DNA from: Isosphaera pallida ATCC 43644
GTDB taxonomy: Bacteria > Planctomycetota > Planctomycetia > Isosphaerales > Isosphaeraceae
DNA length: 64,000 bases
Direction: 5' to 3'
NCBI RefSeq assembly: GCF_000186345.1
Contig: NC_014962.1
Span: forward strand, 3,438,450 to 3,502,449
Part shown: piece after piece, positions 8,987-16,588 of the stretch
Layout: each line of letters starts with the position of its first letter
Numbering within the stretch: the first letter of the stretch is position 1
Notes under the pieces: generated by a model
Seen by the model: the letters and a program-made list of their open reading frames with translations, nothing else
What the model was told of the DNA's origin: nothing
The model's database searches: none
Made by a program: the position numbers and the translations under genes

Positions 8987-9454
8987 TCACGAGCCGCTGC
9001 TGCTGTTGCCGTTGCTCTCAACCGTCTGAGGACCGGCGATCGGCTTGAGGGTGATCTTGCGCGGTCGAGCTTCAGGCCGTTGAGAGAATCGTAAGGTCAG
9101 AACGCCGTGCCGTAGCTCAGCCTGCACGCTTTCGCCGTCGATGTCCTTGGGCAGACCGATGACCTGCTCGAACTTGCCGAAGCCCCGCGTGTTGAAGGCG
9201 AAGGTGACGCCCTCGCGCGGCTTGCGCTCGCCTTGGATGATCAGACGGCCATCATTGACGGTCAGTTCCAGATCGTCCTCGGCCACCCCCGGCACATCCA
9301 GTTCGATCAGCAGCTGCTCGCCCTCACGCCACATCGACACCGGAACATTGATGCCACCAACCGGCGCGGTGCGGGTCATCTGACGGGCCAGAGCCTCCAG
9401 TTCCGCGAAGGCTCGATCCAGGTCCAAACTCATCAGCGAATTCTTCACCAACAT
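8987..9454 (-). CDS. small heat-shock protein, Hsp20/alpha-crystallin family
   Basis: This is a 155-residue ATP-independent holdase chaperone. The alpha-crystallin domain runs from about residue 38 to 135: VPVSMWREGEQLLIELDVPGV opens it, LIIQGER and GFGKFEQVIGLP form its centre, and HGVLTLRF replaces the conserved A-x-x-x-n-GvL motif near its end. The Ser/Gly-rich tail (SNGNSSSGS) lacks an obvious IxI motif apart from KITLKPI. A clean AGGAGAGG ribosome-binding site precedes the ATG at 9454. The upstream region (9455-9794) is unusually AT-rich for this genome and contains a 6-bp hairpin at 9521-9539 and four GCCAAAAC motifs. No CIRCE element is visible. Confidence 0.92.
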   Translation of the reverse strand: MLVKNSLMSLDLDRAFAELEALARQMTRTAPVGGINVPVSMWREGEQLLIELDVPGVAEDDLELTVNDGRLIIQGERKPREGVTFAFNTRGFGKFEQVIGLPKDIDGESVQAELRHGVLTLRFSQRPEARPRKITLKPIAGPQTVESNGNSSSGS

Positions 9455-9520
9455 GGCAACCTCTCCTCGTCAAATCGGTCGCTGGGCGACCTCGATTTCG
9501 GAATGTCCCTCACAGGTTCA

Positions 9521-9539
9521 ATCACCTCGTTTGGGTGAT
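9521..9539. promoter_or_regulatory. inverted repeat ATCACC/GGTGAT upstream of hsp20
   Basis: This is a perfect 6-bp stem with a 7-base loop about 67 bases upstream of the hsp20 ATG. It could be an operator or part of a 5' leader structure. Its role is not proven by sequence. Confidence 0.3.
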
Positions 9540-9634
9540 CGACCTGCGACACCAAAATAAGAAGCAAGCTGCGTACCAAATGCGAGGTTAATGTTCTAAG
9601 TCGTTATCAAAACGGAGATTAGGAAAAAAAACGT

Positions 9635-9765
9635 GTTTTGGCATGATGGAGAGAAGCGTTTCTTTCTGTCGTTTTGGCAGAATCATCTTTAGGATAGGCG
9701 GAAGGTGGTGCCAAAACGGCATTCAAAATCAGGGTGTCGAAATGACAGTTGGCAGTGGCCAAAAC
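9635..9765. promoter_or_regulatory. cluster of four GCCAAAAC motifs, two in each orientation
   Basis: GTTTTGGCA occurs at 9635-9643 and 9671-9679, and its complement TGCCAAAAC at 9709-9717 with GCCAAAAC at 9758-9765. The spacing is 36, 38 and about 49 bases. The cluster lies in an AT-rich gap of 340 bp between hsp20 and the first Uma2 gene. Repeated inverted octamers suggest a protein-binding region, but the regulator and target are unknown. Confidence 0.4.
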
Positions 9766-9794
9766 GAGTTCGTATTCCGTCGGCGAACAGGTTA

Positions 9795-10610
9795 TCAGGC
9801 GGGGTCGGATGGATCGGATAGGCGTTGGGCGGCGAGTTGTGATCGGAGTTGTTCGATGAGTTGGGCTTGCTCTTGAAGTTGTTTGAGGGCGTTTTCGGCG
9901 CGTTGATGTTCGGCCTCGGCGCGTTGACGTTCGGCCTCGGCGCGTTGACGTTCGGCCTGGACGCGTTGGTGCAGTTCCAGGAAGGAGACGAACGGTTCGC
10001 CGTCGGGTCTTAGGATCCGCATTGGCTTGAGGTCTGGTTGGAACCGGATTCCCAGGCGTGGGCTGACGAAACCGATTGTCTGTTGGGGCGTCAAGGCGTT
10101 GAGACGTCCTTCCTGTCGCAGGCGGATTTCTAGAGCTTGACGCTCCGGTTCGGGTTCGAAGAGGTAGTATTCCTCAACGCCGTGGCGTTGGTAGAAGTCG
10201 AGTTTGTGGTCCAACTCGGCCTTGGTGTTTCCGGGCGAGAGGATCTCGAAGACGACGTGGGCGGGGATGTGGTCTTCGAGCCACATTTTGTAGGAGCCGC
10301 GAGGTCCTTTGGGACGACCGAAGACGACCATAACGTCGGGAGCGGTGCGTTCACGGTCGTCGTTGGGGTTGGGGTACCAGAGGAGGTCGGCGGCGACGAA
10401 GACGTGGGGATGGTTTTGGAAGAGGAGTTCGAGGTTTTCTTTGATGACGACGATCCATTGGTAATGGAGGGTGTTGAAGGCCATAGGGAGACCGTCTTCG
10501 TCGGGGAAGGAGTTGATGTGGTGGTGGTGATGTTGGCGGTGTTGGAGTTGGGTGTTGGAGTGAGGATCATGGTGTGGGAGTGGGGTGGAGGTGGTGTTGG
10601 GGGGAGTCAT
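9795..10610 (-). CDS. Uma2-family (DUF820) putative nuclease, tandem copy 1
   Basis: This 271-residue protein has the PD-(D/E)xK fold pattern of Uma2 proteins: PDVMVVFG, then VFEILSPGNT with the catalytic Glu, then HKLDFYQRHGVEEYYLF with the Lys. The fold suggests a restriction-like endonuclease, but the cellular role of the family is not established. The N-terminus is odd, with many Pro, Thr and His residues and a run of five His. The C-terminus is a coiled coil made of three QAERQRA-type heptads. The start at 10610 is set by a GGAGGTC ribosome-binding site shared by all three copies; an extension to 10697 would overlap the neighbouring copy. The last 12 residues differ from copies 2 and 3. 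Confidence 0.85.
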   Translation of the reverse strand: MTPPNTTSTPLPHHDPHSNTQLQHRQHHHHHINSFPDEDGLPMAFNTLHYQWIVVIKENLELLFQNHPHVFVAADLLWYPNPNDDRERTAPDVMVVFGRPKGPRGSYKMWLEDHIPAHVVFEILSPGNTKAELDHKLDFYQRHGVEEYYLFEPEPERQALEIRLRQEGRLNALTPQQTIGFVSPRLGIRFQPDLKPMRILRPDGEPFVSFLELHQRVQAERQRAEAERQRAEAEHQRAENALKQLQEQAQLIEQLRSQLAAQRLSDPSDPA

Positions 10611-10680
10611 AGTTGACCTCCGAAGCGAAGGGTTGAGTGGAAGAGGGGTTTGATGGTTTGGAGGGATTAGGGTGGATGTG

Positions 10681-11565
10681 TTATGAAGAAGGGTCATTGA
10701 GTTGTGTTTTGTTTTGGGCGGCGGCGAGTTGTGATCGGAGCTGTTCGATGAGTTGGGCTTGCTCTTGAAGTTGTTTGAGGGCGTTTTCGGCGCGTTGATG
10801 TTCGGCCTCGGCGCGTTGACGTTCGGCCTCGGCGCGTTGATGTTCGGCCTCAGCGCGTTGATGTTCGGCCTCAGCGCGTTGATGTTCGGCCTGGGCGCGT
10901 TGATGTTCGGCCTGGACGCGTTGGTGCAGTTCCAGGAAGGAGACGAACGGTTCGCCGTCGGGTCTTAGGATCCGCATTGGCTTGAGGTCTGGTTGGAACC
11001 GGATTCCCAGGCGTGGGCTGACGAAACCGATTGTCTGTTGGGGCGTCAAGGCGTTGAGACGTCCTTCCTGTCGCAGGCGGATTTCTAGAGCTTGACGCTC
11101 CGGTTCGGGTTCGAAGAGGTAGTATTCCTCAACGCCGTGGCGTTGGTAGAAGTCGAGTTTGTGGTCCAACTCGGCCTTGGTGTTTCCGGGCGAGAGGATC
11201 TCGAAGACGACGTGGGCGGGGATGTGGTCTTCGAGCCACATTTTGTAGGAGCCGCGAGGTCCTTTGGGACGACCGAAGACGACCATAACGTCGGGAGCGG
11301 TGCGTTCACGGTCGTCGTTGGGGTTGGGGTACCAGAGGAGGTCGGCGGCGACGAAGACGTGGGGATGGTTTTGGAAGAGGAGTTCGAGGTTTTCTTTGAT
11401 GACGACGATCCATTGGTAATGGAGGGTGTTGAAGGCCATAGGGAGACCGTCTTCGTCGGGGAAGGAGTTGATGTGGTGGTGGTGATGTTGGCGGTGTTGG
11501 AGTTGGGTGTTGGAGTGAGGATCATGGTGTGGGAGTGGGGTGGAGGTGGTGTTGGGGGGAGTCAT
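10681..11565 (-). CDS. Uma2-family (DUF820) putative nuclease, tandem copy 2
   Basis: This 294-residue near-identical paralogue of the flanking genes shares the same catalytic signature residues and His-rich N-terminus as copy 1. It differs by carrying six coiled-coil heptads instead of three, and it ends in AAAQNKTQLNDPSS, as copy 3 does. The ATG at 11565 follows the shared GGAGGTC site. A spacer of about 70 bp separates each copy, and that spacer is also duplicated. The three genes share a strand and could form one transcript. Confidence 0.85.
   Translation of the reverse strand: MTPPNTTSTPLPHHDPHSNTQLQHRQHHHHHINSFPDEDGLPMAFNTLHYQWIVVIKENLELLFQNHPHVFVAADLLWYPNPNDDRERTAPDVMVVFGRPKGPRGSYKMWLEDHIPAHVVFEILSPGNTKAELDHKLDFYQRHGVEEYYLFEPEPERQALEIRLRQEGRLNALTPQQTIGFVSPRLGIRFQPDLKPMRILRPDGEPFVSFLELHQRVQAEHQRAQAEHQRAEAEHQRAEAEHQRAEAERQRAEAEHQRAENALKQLQEQAQLIEQLRSQLAAAQNKTQLNDPSS
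10789..10914 (-). repeat. 21-bp coding minisatellite, six units (heptad coiled coil)
   Basis: Six 21-bp units encode heptads of the form (E/Q)AE(H/R)QRA. The matching tracts in the neighbouring copies are 9897-9959 (three units) and 11744-11785 (two units). The length changes by whole heptads, so reading frame and coiled-coil register are kept. Confidence 0.9.
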
Positions 11566-11635
11566 GGTTGACCTCCGAAGCGAAGGGTTGAGTGGAAGAG
11601 GGGTTTGATGGTTTGGAGGGATTAGGGTGGATGTG

Positions 11636-12430
11636 TTATGAAGAAGGGTCATTGAGTTGTGTTTTGTTTTGGGCGGCGGCGAGTTGTGATCGGAGCTGTT
11701 CGATAAGTTGGGCTTGCTCTTGAAGCTGTTTGAGGGCGTTTTCGGCGCGTTGATGTTCGGCCTCGGCGCGTTGACGTTCGGCCTGGACGCGTTGGTGCAG
11801 TTCCAGGAAGGAGACGAACGGTTCGCCGTCGGGTCTTAGGATCCGCATTGGCTTGAGGTCTGGTTGGAACCGGATTCCCAGGCGTGGGCTGACGAAACCG
11901 ATTGTCTGTTGGGGCGTCAAGGCGTTGAGACGTCCTTCCTGTCGCAGGCGGATTTCTAGAGCTTGACGCTCCGGTTCGGGATCGAAGAGGTAGTATTCTT
12001 CAACGCCGTGGCGTTGGTAGAAGTCGAGTTTGTGGTCCAACTCGGCCTTAGTGTTTCCAGGCGAGAGGATCTCGAAGACGACGTGGGCGGGGATGTGGTC
12101 TTCGAGCCACATTTTGTAGGAGCCGCGAGGTCCTTTGGGACGACCGAAGACGACCATGACGTCGGGCGCGGTGCGTTCACGGTCGTCGTTGGGGTTGGGG
12201 TACCAGAGGAGGTCGGCGGCGACGAAGACGTGGGGATGGTTTTGGAAGAGGAGTTCGAGGTTTTCTTTGATAACGACGATCCATTGGTAATGGAGGGTAT
12301 TGAAGGCCATAGGGAGACCGTCTTCGTCGGGGAAGGAGTTGATGTGGTGAGGTTGGCGGTGTTGGAGTTGGGTGTTGGGGTGAGGATCATGGTGTGGGAG
12401 TGTGGTGGAGGTGGTGTTGGGGGGAGTCAT
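11636..12430 (-). CDS. Uma2-family (DUF820) putative nuclease, tandem copy 3
   Basis: This 264-residue copy is the upstream-most of the array in transcription order. It has only two coiled-coil heptads, a shorter His tract (two His fewer), and scattered silent and conservative changes such as YLFDPEPE for YLFEPEPE. It therefore appears to be the most diverged of the three. The catalytic Asp, Glu and Lys positions are intact. It uses the same GGAGGTC site, with ATG at 12430. Confidence 0.85.
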   Translation of the reverse strand: MTPPNTTSTTLPHHDPHPNTQLQHRQPHHINSFPDEDGLPMAFNTLHYQWIVVIKENLELLFQNHPHVFVAADLLWYPNPNDDRERTAPDVMVVFGRPKGPRGSYKMWLEDHIPAHVVFEILSPGNTKAELDHKLDFYQRHGVEEYYLFDPEPERQALEIRLRQEGRLNALTPQQTIGFVSPRLGIRFQPDLKPMRILRPDGEPFVSFLELHQRVQAERQRAEAEHQRAENALKQLQEQAQLIEQLRSQLAAAQNKTQLNDPSS

Positions 12431-12493
12431 AGTTGACCTCCGAAGCGAAGGGTTGGGTGGGGGCGCGACGGCGACGAGGTTGGTTGGGGTAGG

Positions 12494-14188
12494 TCAGGGA
12501 TTCTTAGGGGGTGTTGTGGGATGTTCACCGTGACGGGGTCGGATTCCCTTGCGGGTGCGGGGGTCGTCGTAACGGTCGAGACCAAGATGCATGATCTTGG
12601 GCCAATAGGCGTCGAAGTCGAAGTGGGGGGAATTGTCGAGATCGTGGCACTTGAGGCAGAAACCCTCGCGTTTGACCTGGTCGGCCGAACGGCTCATCGC
12701 CAGCAGCCACGCGGTGTTAGTGGGGTCTTCAACATGTTTGGAAGCCGGACCGTGGCAATTTTCGCACTGATTGCCTCGAAGATGCGGGGTTTGTTCAAGC
12801 GATACCCACCCGGTTTCGTACTCGAATCCGGTGGTATGGCAACTGATGCATTCCGCGTCGTAGCGACGGTCTCGCTTGGGATTTTCAATCAAGGATTCAA
12901 AAGCATGCGAGTGCCGTGAGTTGGTCCAAACCCGGTAAGTGTTGGGGTGGCAGAGCTGGCAGGTTTGCGCACCGACATAGCGCGCGCCAGGAGGACCATC
13001 CAACGCCGCGCGCCGAGGATGCGACTCGACTACTCGAAGTTGGCGAAGGATATCTTGATATTCAATATCCAAGAGATTTACGATTGATTGATCATAGTTG
13101 AAACGTTCGTCGAGCCGCACTCGCTGAAAGCGGGTGGGACGGGCTTGCGGGTCGTGGGAGGTGGTCTCGACGGCGACGAGACCGGCGTACATCCCTTTGC
13201 GGCCCACTTGGATCAACCAGGAGTCAGGGCGGCTTAGGGTTTGATAATCGGCGGGGGGATCGGGGGCGACGGAACGGGCGACGACCACGTCGAAGCTTGG
13301 ATATGCCATTGCCAGGTCGCGGGCGAACGCTTCGGAGCCGTTGACCAGCAGCACCTTGAGATCGGCTCCCTCGTCGAGGACGGCGACGAGTTCGCCCAGC
13401 GCAGCGCGGGGATCGAGATACTCCAAATAGAGGTCTTTATCCTGATCTTTGACGCGATCCCACTCCTCGGGGGACAGCACTGAGGTGACGGCGATTCTAG
13501 GGCTGTCGGTTCGGGGTTGGACGATGCGATGCGACTGAATCGAGCGGGGCAGGCCCAGCTCGTCGCGTTGGCGGACGTTGGCCGACACGAAGGCAAGGTC
13601 GGATCCTTCGGGGGGATTGGCGAGGATGCCGAAGAATTCGCCGACGCCCAGGTTGAGGTCGTCGGCCGCGACGCCAATAGCCTGAATGCCGATCATGCCA
13701 AAGGCCCTCAGACCAATCCCAAACTTGACCCGGGCCTGTTCGATGCCACCTCGGGCGGTGGTTGGTTCCAGAACGATTCCTCCCAGGTCGAAGGCCACTG
13801 GGTTCCAGCCTGCAGCGCGGAGGCGGGCGACTAGGTCGAGGCGGCGTCCCAACCCTCCCTTCTTGAGATCGGTGCAGCCACAGGGTTCCAGATAACCGTC
13901 GGTTTGGCCGGTGAGCGTCAGGGCCACCGCGGGCACAGGCCAGTCGGCGGGCAGAGCTGGTTCCCTGGTCGTCTTGGAGTCGTCTCTCGGCGTTCCTGCG
14001 TTATAGGAGGCGGCGGAGGCGAAGGTATCGGTGGAGTCCGAAGCGCTTTTACTTATCGGTTTAGGTGTCGCTTGGGTGGGACCGCCGCAACCAGAAAGGA
14101 TGGACAACGCCACCGGCGCGCTCAAACATCCTGCGATTGCCAGGGCGACCAGGGGACGGATTGATCTTGGTGTGAACGAAGGATTCAT
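12494..14188 (-). CDS. tetraheme cytochrome c lipoprotein with N-terminal phosphoesterase-like domain
   Basis: This 564-residue exported lipoprotein has its lipobox LSGC at residue 34 after a hydrophobic signal; the ATG at 14188 puts the signal first, so the longer frame to 14329 is rejected. The first domain begins GQTDGYLEPCGC and resembles UshA/5'-nucleotidase-like sequences found fused to cytochromes in planctomycetes. The C-terminal third has four CXXCH heme sites, at about residues 410, 447, 475 and 511, in a cytochrome c554-like arrangement. It probably acts in periplasmic electron transfer; the donor and acceptor are unknown. The DUF1573 gene lies just upstream on the same strand, separated by a hairpin. 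Confidence 0.85.
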   Translation of the reverse strand: MNPSFTPRSIRPLVALAIAGCLSAPVALSILSGCGGPTQATPKPISKSASDSTDTFASAASYNAGTPRDDSKTTREPALPADWPVPAVALTLTGQTDGYLEPCGCTDLKKGGLGRRLDLVARLRAAGWNPVAFDLGGIVLEPTTARGGIEQARVKFGIGLRAFGMIGIQAIGVAADDLNLGVGEFFGILANPPEGSDLAFVSANVRQRDELGLPRSIQSHRIVQPRTDSPRIAVTSVLSPEEWDRVKDQDKDLYLEYLDPRAALGELVAVLDEGADLKVLLVNGSEAFARDLAMAYPSFDVVVARSVAPDPPADYQTLSRPDSWLIQVGRKGMYAGLVAVETTSHDPQARPTRFQRVRLDERFNYDQSIVNLLDIEYQDILRQLRVVESHPRRAALDGPPGARYVGAQTCQLCHPNTYRVWTNSRHSHAFESLIENPKRDRRYDAECISCHTTGFEYETGWVSLEQTPHLRGNQCENCHGPASKHVEDPTNTAWLLAMSRSADQVKREGFCLKCHDLDNSPHFDFDAYWPKIMHLGLDRYDDPRTRKGIRPRHGEHPTTPPKNP

Positions 14189-14338
14189 GGATCGTGATTC
14201 CTGCTGGAAGAAGTATCCCCAAGGAGGAACTCCGACGATCCTCGAGGTGAGGGCGCGGAGTGGGTTGCAGTTGCTGCGGGACGAAATGAAATGAGGAACC
14301 TCGGATGGAACGGAGAGACCCACGCACACGACACGACA

Positions 14339-14375
14339 AACCCGACTCGCGCCGGGGGAACGGTCGAGTCGGGTT
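14339..14375 (-). terminator. 11-bp stem hairpin after the DUF1573 gene
   Basis: AACCCGACTCG (14339-14349) pairs perfectly with CGAGTCGGGTT (14365-14375) around a 15-base loop. Read on the minus strand, it follows the DUF1573 stop and is itself followed by TTTGTCGTGT. A rho-independent terminator with a weak T-tract is likely. Confidence 0.55.
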
Positions 14376-14487
14376 CAGTGAAACAGGACGCTCGAGACGC
14401 GCAGAGCATCGCCGTCGGATTCAAGCACGTCGCAAGCGTTGGGGGACCAGGGAGTTGGGACAGCGGCGGGTGGCGCGCGGCTTGGCC

Positions 14488-15663
14488 TTAGCGCCGCGAG
14501 GGCGGCAGGATGATCAGCTTGACGGGGACCAGCACTTCGGGAGCCTCGGGATGGTCGGAGGTAATGACCACGTTGCCTTGAATGGTGGGTCCGCTGGTGC
14601 CGGGCGGGACGGTGACAGTGAGACGATGACGAATCGCCGGGGTGTCGCCGGCCGCTCCTTCTAGGGGTTGTCCGCGTTCGTCCAGAGGTTTGAGGACCGC
14701 CTGGAGTCCTTCGGGAACGGATTGGATCGTCAACGTGGTGGGCCGCTTGTCGCGGACGTTGAGGGTCACGTCGGAGGCTCCCCCCTTGTCGCTGACGATG
14801 TCGGTTCGGCGGATGGTGGGGGGATAGGGCACGATCGAGCCTTCCACCTGACCGCTTAGGGTGAAGTCCAGAGTGGGCATCTGGGGATGGTTGAGTTGCA
14901 GCTGGATCTCCTCCCGAAATGGTCCCAGCGGCATTCCGGCCGGCAGGCTCAGGGTGACCAACAACGCGCCTTCGTTCTCGGCCAAATCCAGCTTCTTGCG
15001 TTGTTCGGCGGGCAGAGGCACGGCCGTTGCAGTCAAACCCGCCAACGAGGGACGACTGCCTAGAATCTCAAGCTGGCCAAGGTCAGGCGAAACCAAGGTG
15101 ATGTCGGTCGAGGCTCCCTGGGCGCGGTTGATGGTGCCGAAGTTGATCGAGGTGGCCGGTGGGTTGATCAGCACTGGTGGGCGGACCATCCCCCGCGCCC
15201 GGAATTCAATCTGCACCGCTTCGGGGTCGTTGGTCGAGAACGAAGCGTACTGCTCGTAAGGCCCGTTGTTGGCTTTGGTGTCCCACTCCAGGGTGATGGT
15301 GGTAGCTTCGCCGGGTTTGATGACGGCGGTCGATTCCCCCTCCTTCATCTTGGGAACAATGCAGGAACAGGACTTATCCTTGAGACCCAAAATCAGGTCC
15401 GCTTCGCCCTCGTTCTTGATGGTCCACTCGTGACTCCCCTTGGCGTTCTGGGCCATCGCGCCAAAATCATAAACATACGAGGACTGAAATTTGTCGATAC
15501 CCAGCACGACCAGGCGGGGCCGCGGTCCTTGGTTGGGATCGACTCCCACCACTGGTACCGTCACGTCGCGTTGCGACGGTGCCTCCATGAGCAGAAGCGG
15601 GACGAACTTGATGGCCGCCGTCGCTCCAACTACTCCGACCACCAGCAACACCCAACGCATCAT
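14488..15663 (-). CDS. DUF1573 domain protein
   Basis: This 391-residue protein has an N-terminal membrane anchor or signal (residues about 3-25). A DUF1573 domain follows: DFGAMAQNAKGSHEWTIKN opens it, then DKSCSCIVPK, then FSTNDPEAVQIEF. DUF1573 is an immunoglobulin-like domain (ASH/HYDIN-type), usually periplasmic or secreted. The remaining sequence looks like two further beta-rich repeats. Its function is unknown; adjacency to the multiheme lipoprotein suggests both work in the cell envelope. Confidence 0.85.
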   Translation of the reverse strand: MMRWVLLVVGVVGATAAIKFVPLLLMEAPSQRDVTVPVVGVDPNQGPRPRLVVLGIDKFQSSYVYDFGAMAQNAKGSHEWTIKNEGEADLILGLKDKSCSCIVPKMKEGESTAVIKPGEATTITLEWDTKANNGPYEQYASFSTNDPEAVQIEFRARGMVRPPVLINPPATSINFGTINRAQGASTDITLVSPDLGQLEILGSRPSLAGLTATAVPLPAEQRKKLDLAENEGALLVTLSLPAGMPLGPFREEIQLQLNHPQMPTLDFTLSGQVEGSIVPYPPTIRRTDIVSDKGGASDVTLNVRDKRPTTLTIQSVPEGLQAVLKPLDERGQPLEGAAGDTPAIRHRLTVTVPPGTSGPTIQGNVVITSDHPEAPEVLVPVKLIILPPSRR

Positions 15664-16168
15664 GGAATCCTAACCTCCCGTTCCGCTCCGGTCTTGGTCG
15701 CGTCGTGGTGGACGTGCGATTTCAACCGCGGGATCCATTCATTCTTCATCTTTGTATCAATTAATATCCTGGCGGGAATGCCGTGTTGGCCAACCAACTC
15801 GTGCGGGTCGCCGTTGGTTCAAGCGGGGTTGGCTGTGGACGTCGGCGAGCGAGGACGCGAGCGGCCTGCTCCTGGGCGTTCGCGTGGGATGGCCTGGAAA
15901 GGAAATACGTGAGGACACAACCGATCCAACGCCGCGACGCGGTTCAGTCGGCCCTCATCATCAGTCAGTGTAGGAACTTCGCAGGGAGCCGTCCAACCCG
16001 AATCAGGAGGCGACGGCCACCTGGTCGGCTACAATGGCGTTACGATCGGGTGAAGGTCTTGGTTCAGGCCGCTTGGTGTGGCCCAGACTTGGTCCTTTGG
16101 GGTGATTGGGTTGTGAGTGGATTGGTTTCGCTGCAACCCGTTTGTTCATTGCGCTGGAGTTCGTCGCC
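15664..16168. other. 505-bp divergent intergenic region
   Basis: This lies between the DUF1573 gene (minus) and the NifU-like gene (plus), so it should carry promoters for both. An AT-rich patch around 15750-15770 is the only likely promoter area. I see no gene or hairpin that I would defend. Confidence 0.4.
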
Positions 16169-16471
16169 ATGTCTTCCTCCTCCGCGTCCATCAACTCCTC
16201 CTCGTCCGTCCGGCCACCTTCCCTTTCCCTTGAGGAACGCGAAGGTTTGAAACGTGAGGTCTCCGCCGCCATCGCCGAGGAAGTGGCCCCTGGTCTGGGC
16301 GGCGAGGAGGTGGTTCAGGTGGTTCAGGTTGATGAGGACTGCGTGGCCCAGGTTCGTTTTTCGGGGGTCTGCGCTAGTTGCCCCGCCACCGCGCAGGCGA
16401 TCCTCCTGGGAATCGAGGCAGTAGTGCGCCGTCGGGTTCCCAGTGTGAAGTTTGTCGAAGCCGTGGTATAA
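16169..16471 (+). CDS. NifU C-terminal domain (NFU-type) Fe-S scaffold protein
   Basis: This 100-residue protein consists of the NifU-like C-terminal domain with the CXXC motif in GVCASCPATAQAILLGIE (C68, C71). NFU proteins carry a 4Fe-4S cluster between two subunits and deliver it to client enzymes. A Ser-rich leader of about 20 residues precedes the domain. I begin at the ATG at 16169; the open frame extends to 16106 but adds no conserved sequence. The next gene, hemW, encodes a radical SAM Fe-S protein on the same strand 117 bp downstream, which fits a shared Fe-S theme. Confidence 0.85.
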   Translation: MSSSSASINSSSSVRPPSLSLEEREGLKREVSAAIAEEVAPGLGGEEVVQVVQVDEDCVAQVRFSGVCASCPATAQAILLGIEAVVRRRVPSVKFVEAVV

Positions 16472-16588
16472 TCGCGTCACTTGTGGGTTTATAACCACTT
16501 TTAAAATGATTGGGTTTTCATCCGGTGGTGTCGTTCTCGGTCGAACAACCTCGTCGCGGCGATCCACTTTACACTCCGGACTTCGGCC

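Larger units (their letters stand above)
9795..12452 (-). repeat. three-copy tandem gene duplication (about 0.87-0.96 kb units)
   Basis: Gene starts lie 955 bp (10610 to 11565) and 865 bp (11565 to 12430) apart. Coding sequence, ribosome-binding site and spacer are repeated with few differences. The 90-bp difference in period equals four 21-bp heptads plus two His codons. The near-identity implies recent duplication or ongoing gene conversion. Confidence 0.9.

Noticed and set aside
9521-9539. CIRCE or ROSE heat-shock element
   Set aside because: The hairpin ATCACC/GGTGAT is too short and has neither the CIRCE sequence nor a ROSE-like layout over the ribosome-binding site.
11092-11571. 159-codon plus-strand frames repeated antisense to all Uma2 copies
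   Set aside because: They repeat because the Uma2 genes repeat. The composition (Val/Glu/Gly) is that of an antisense shadow.
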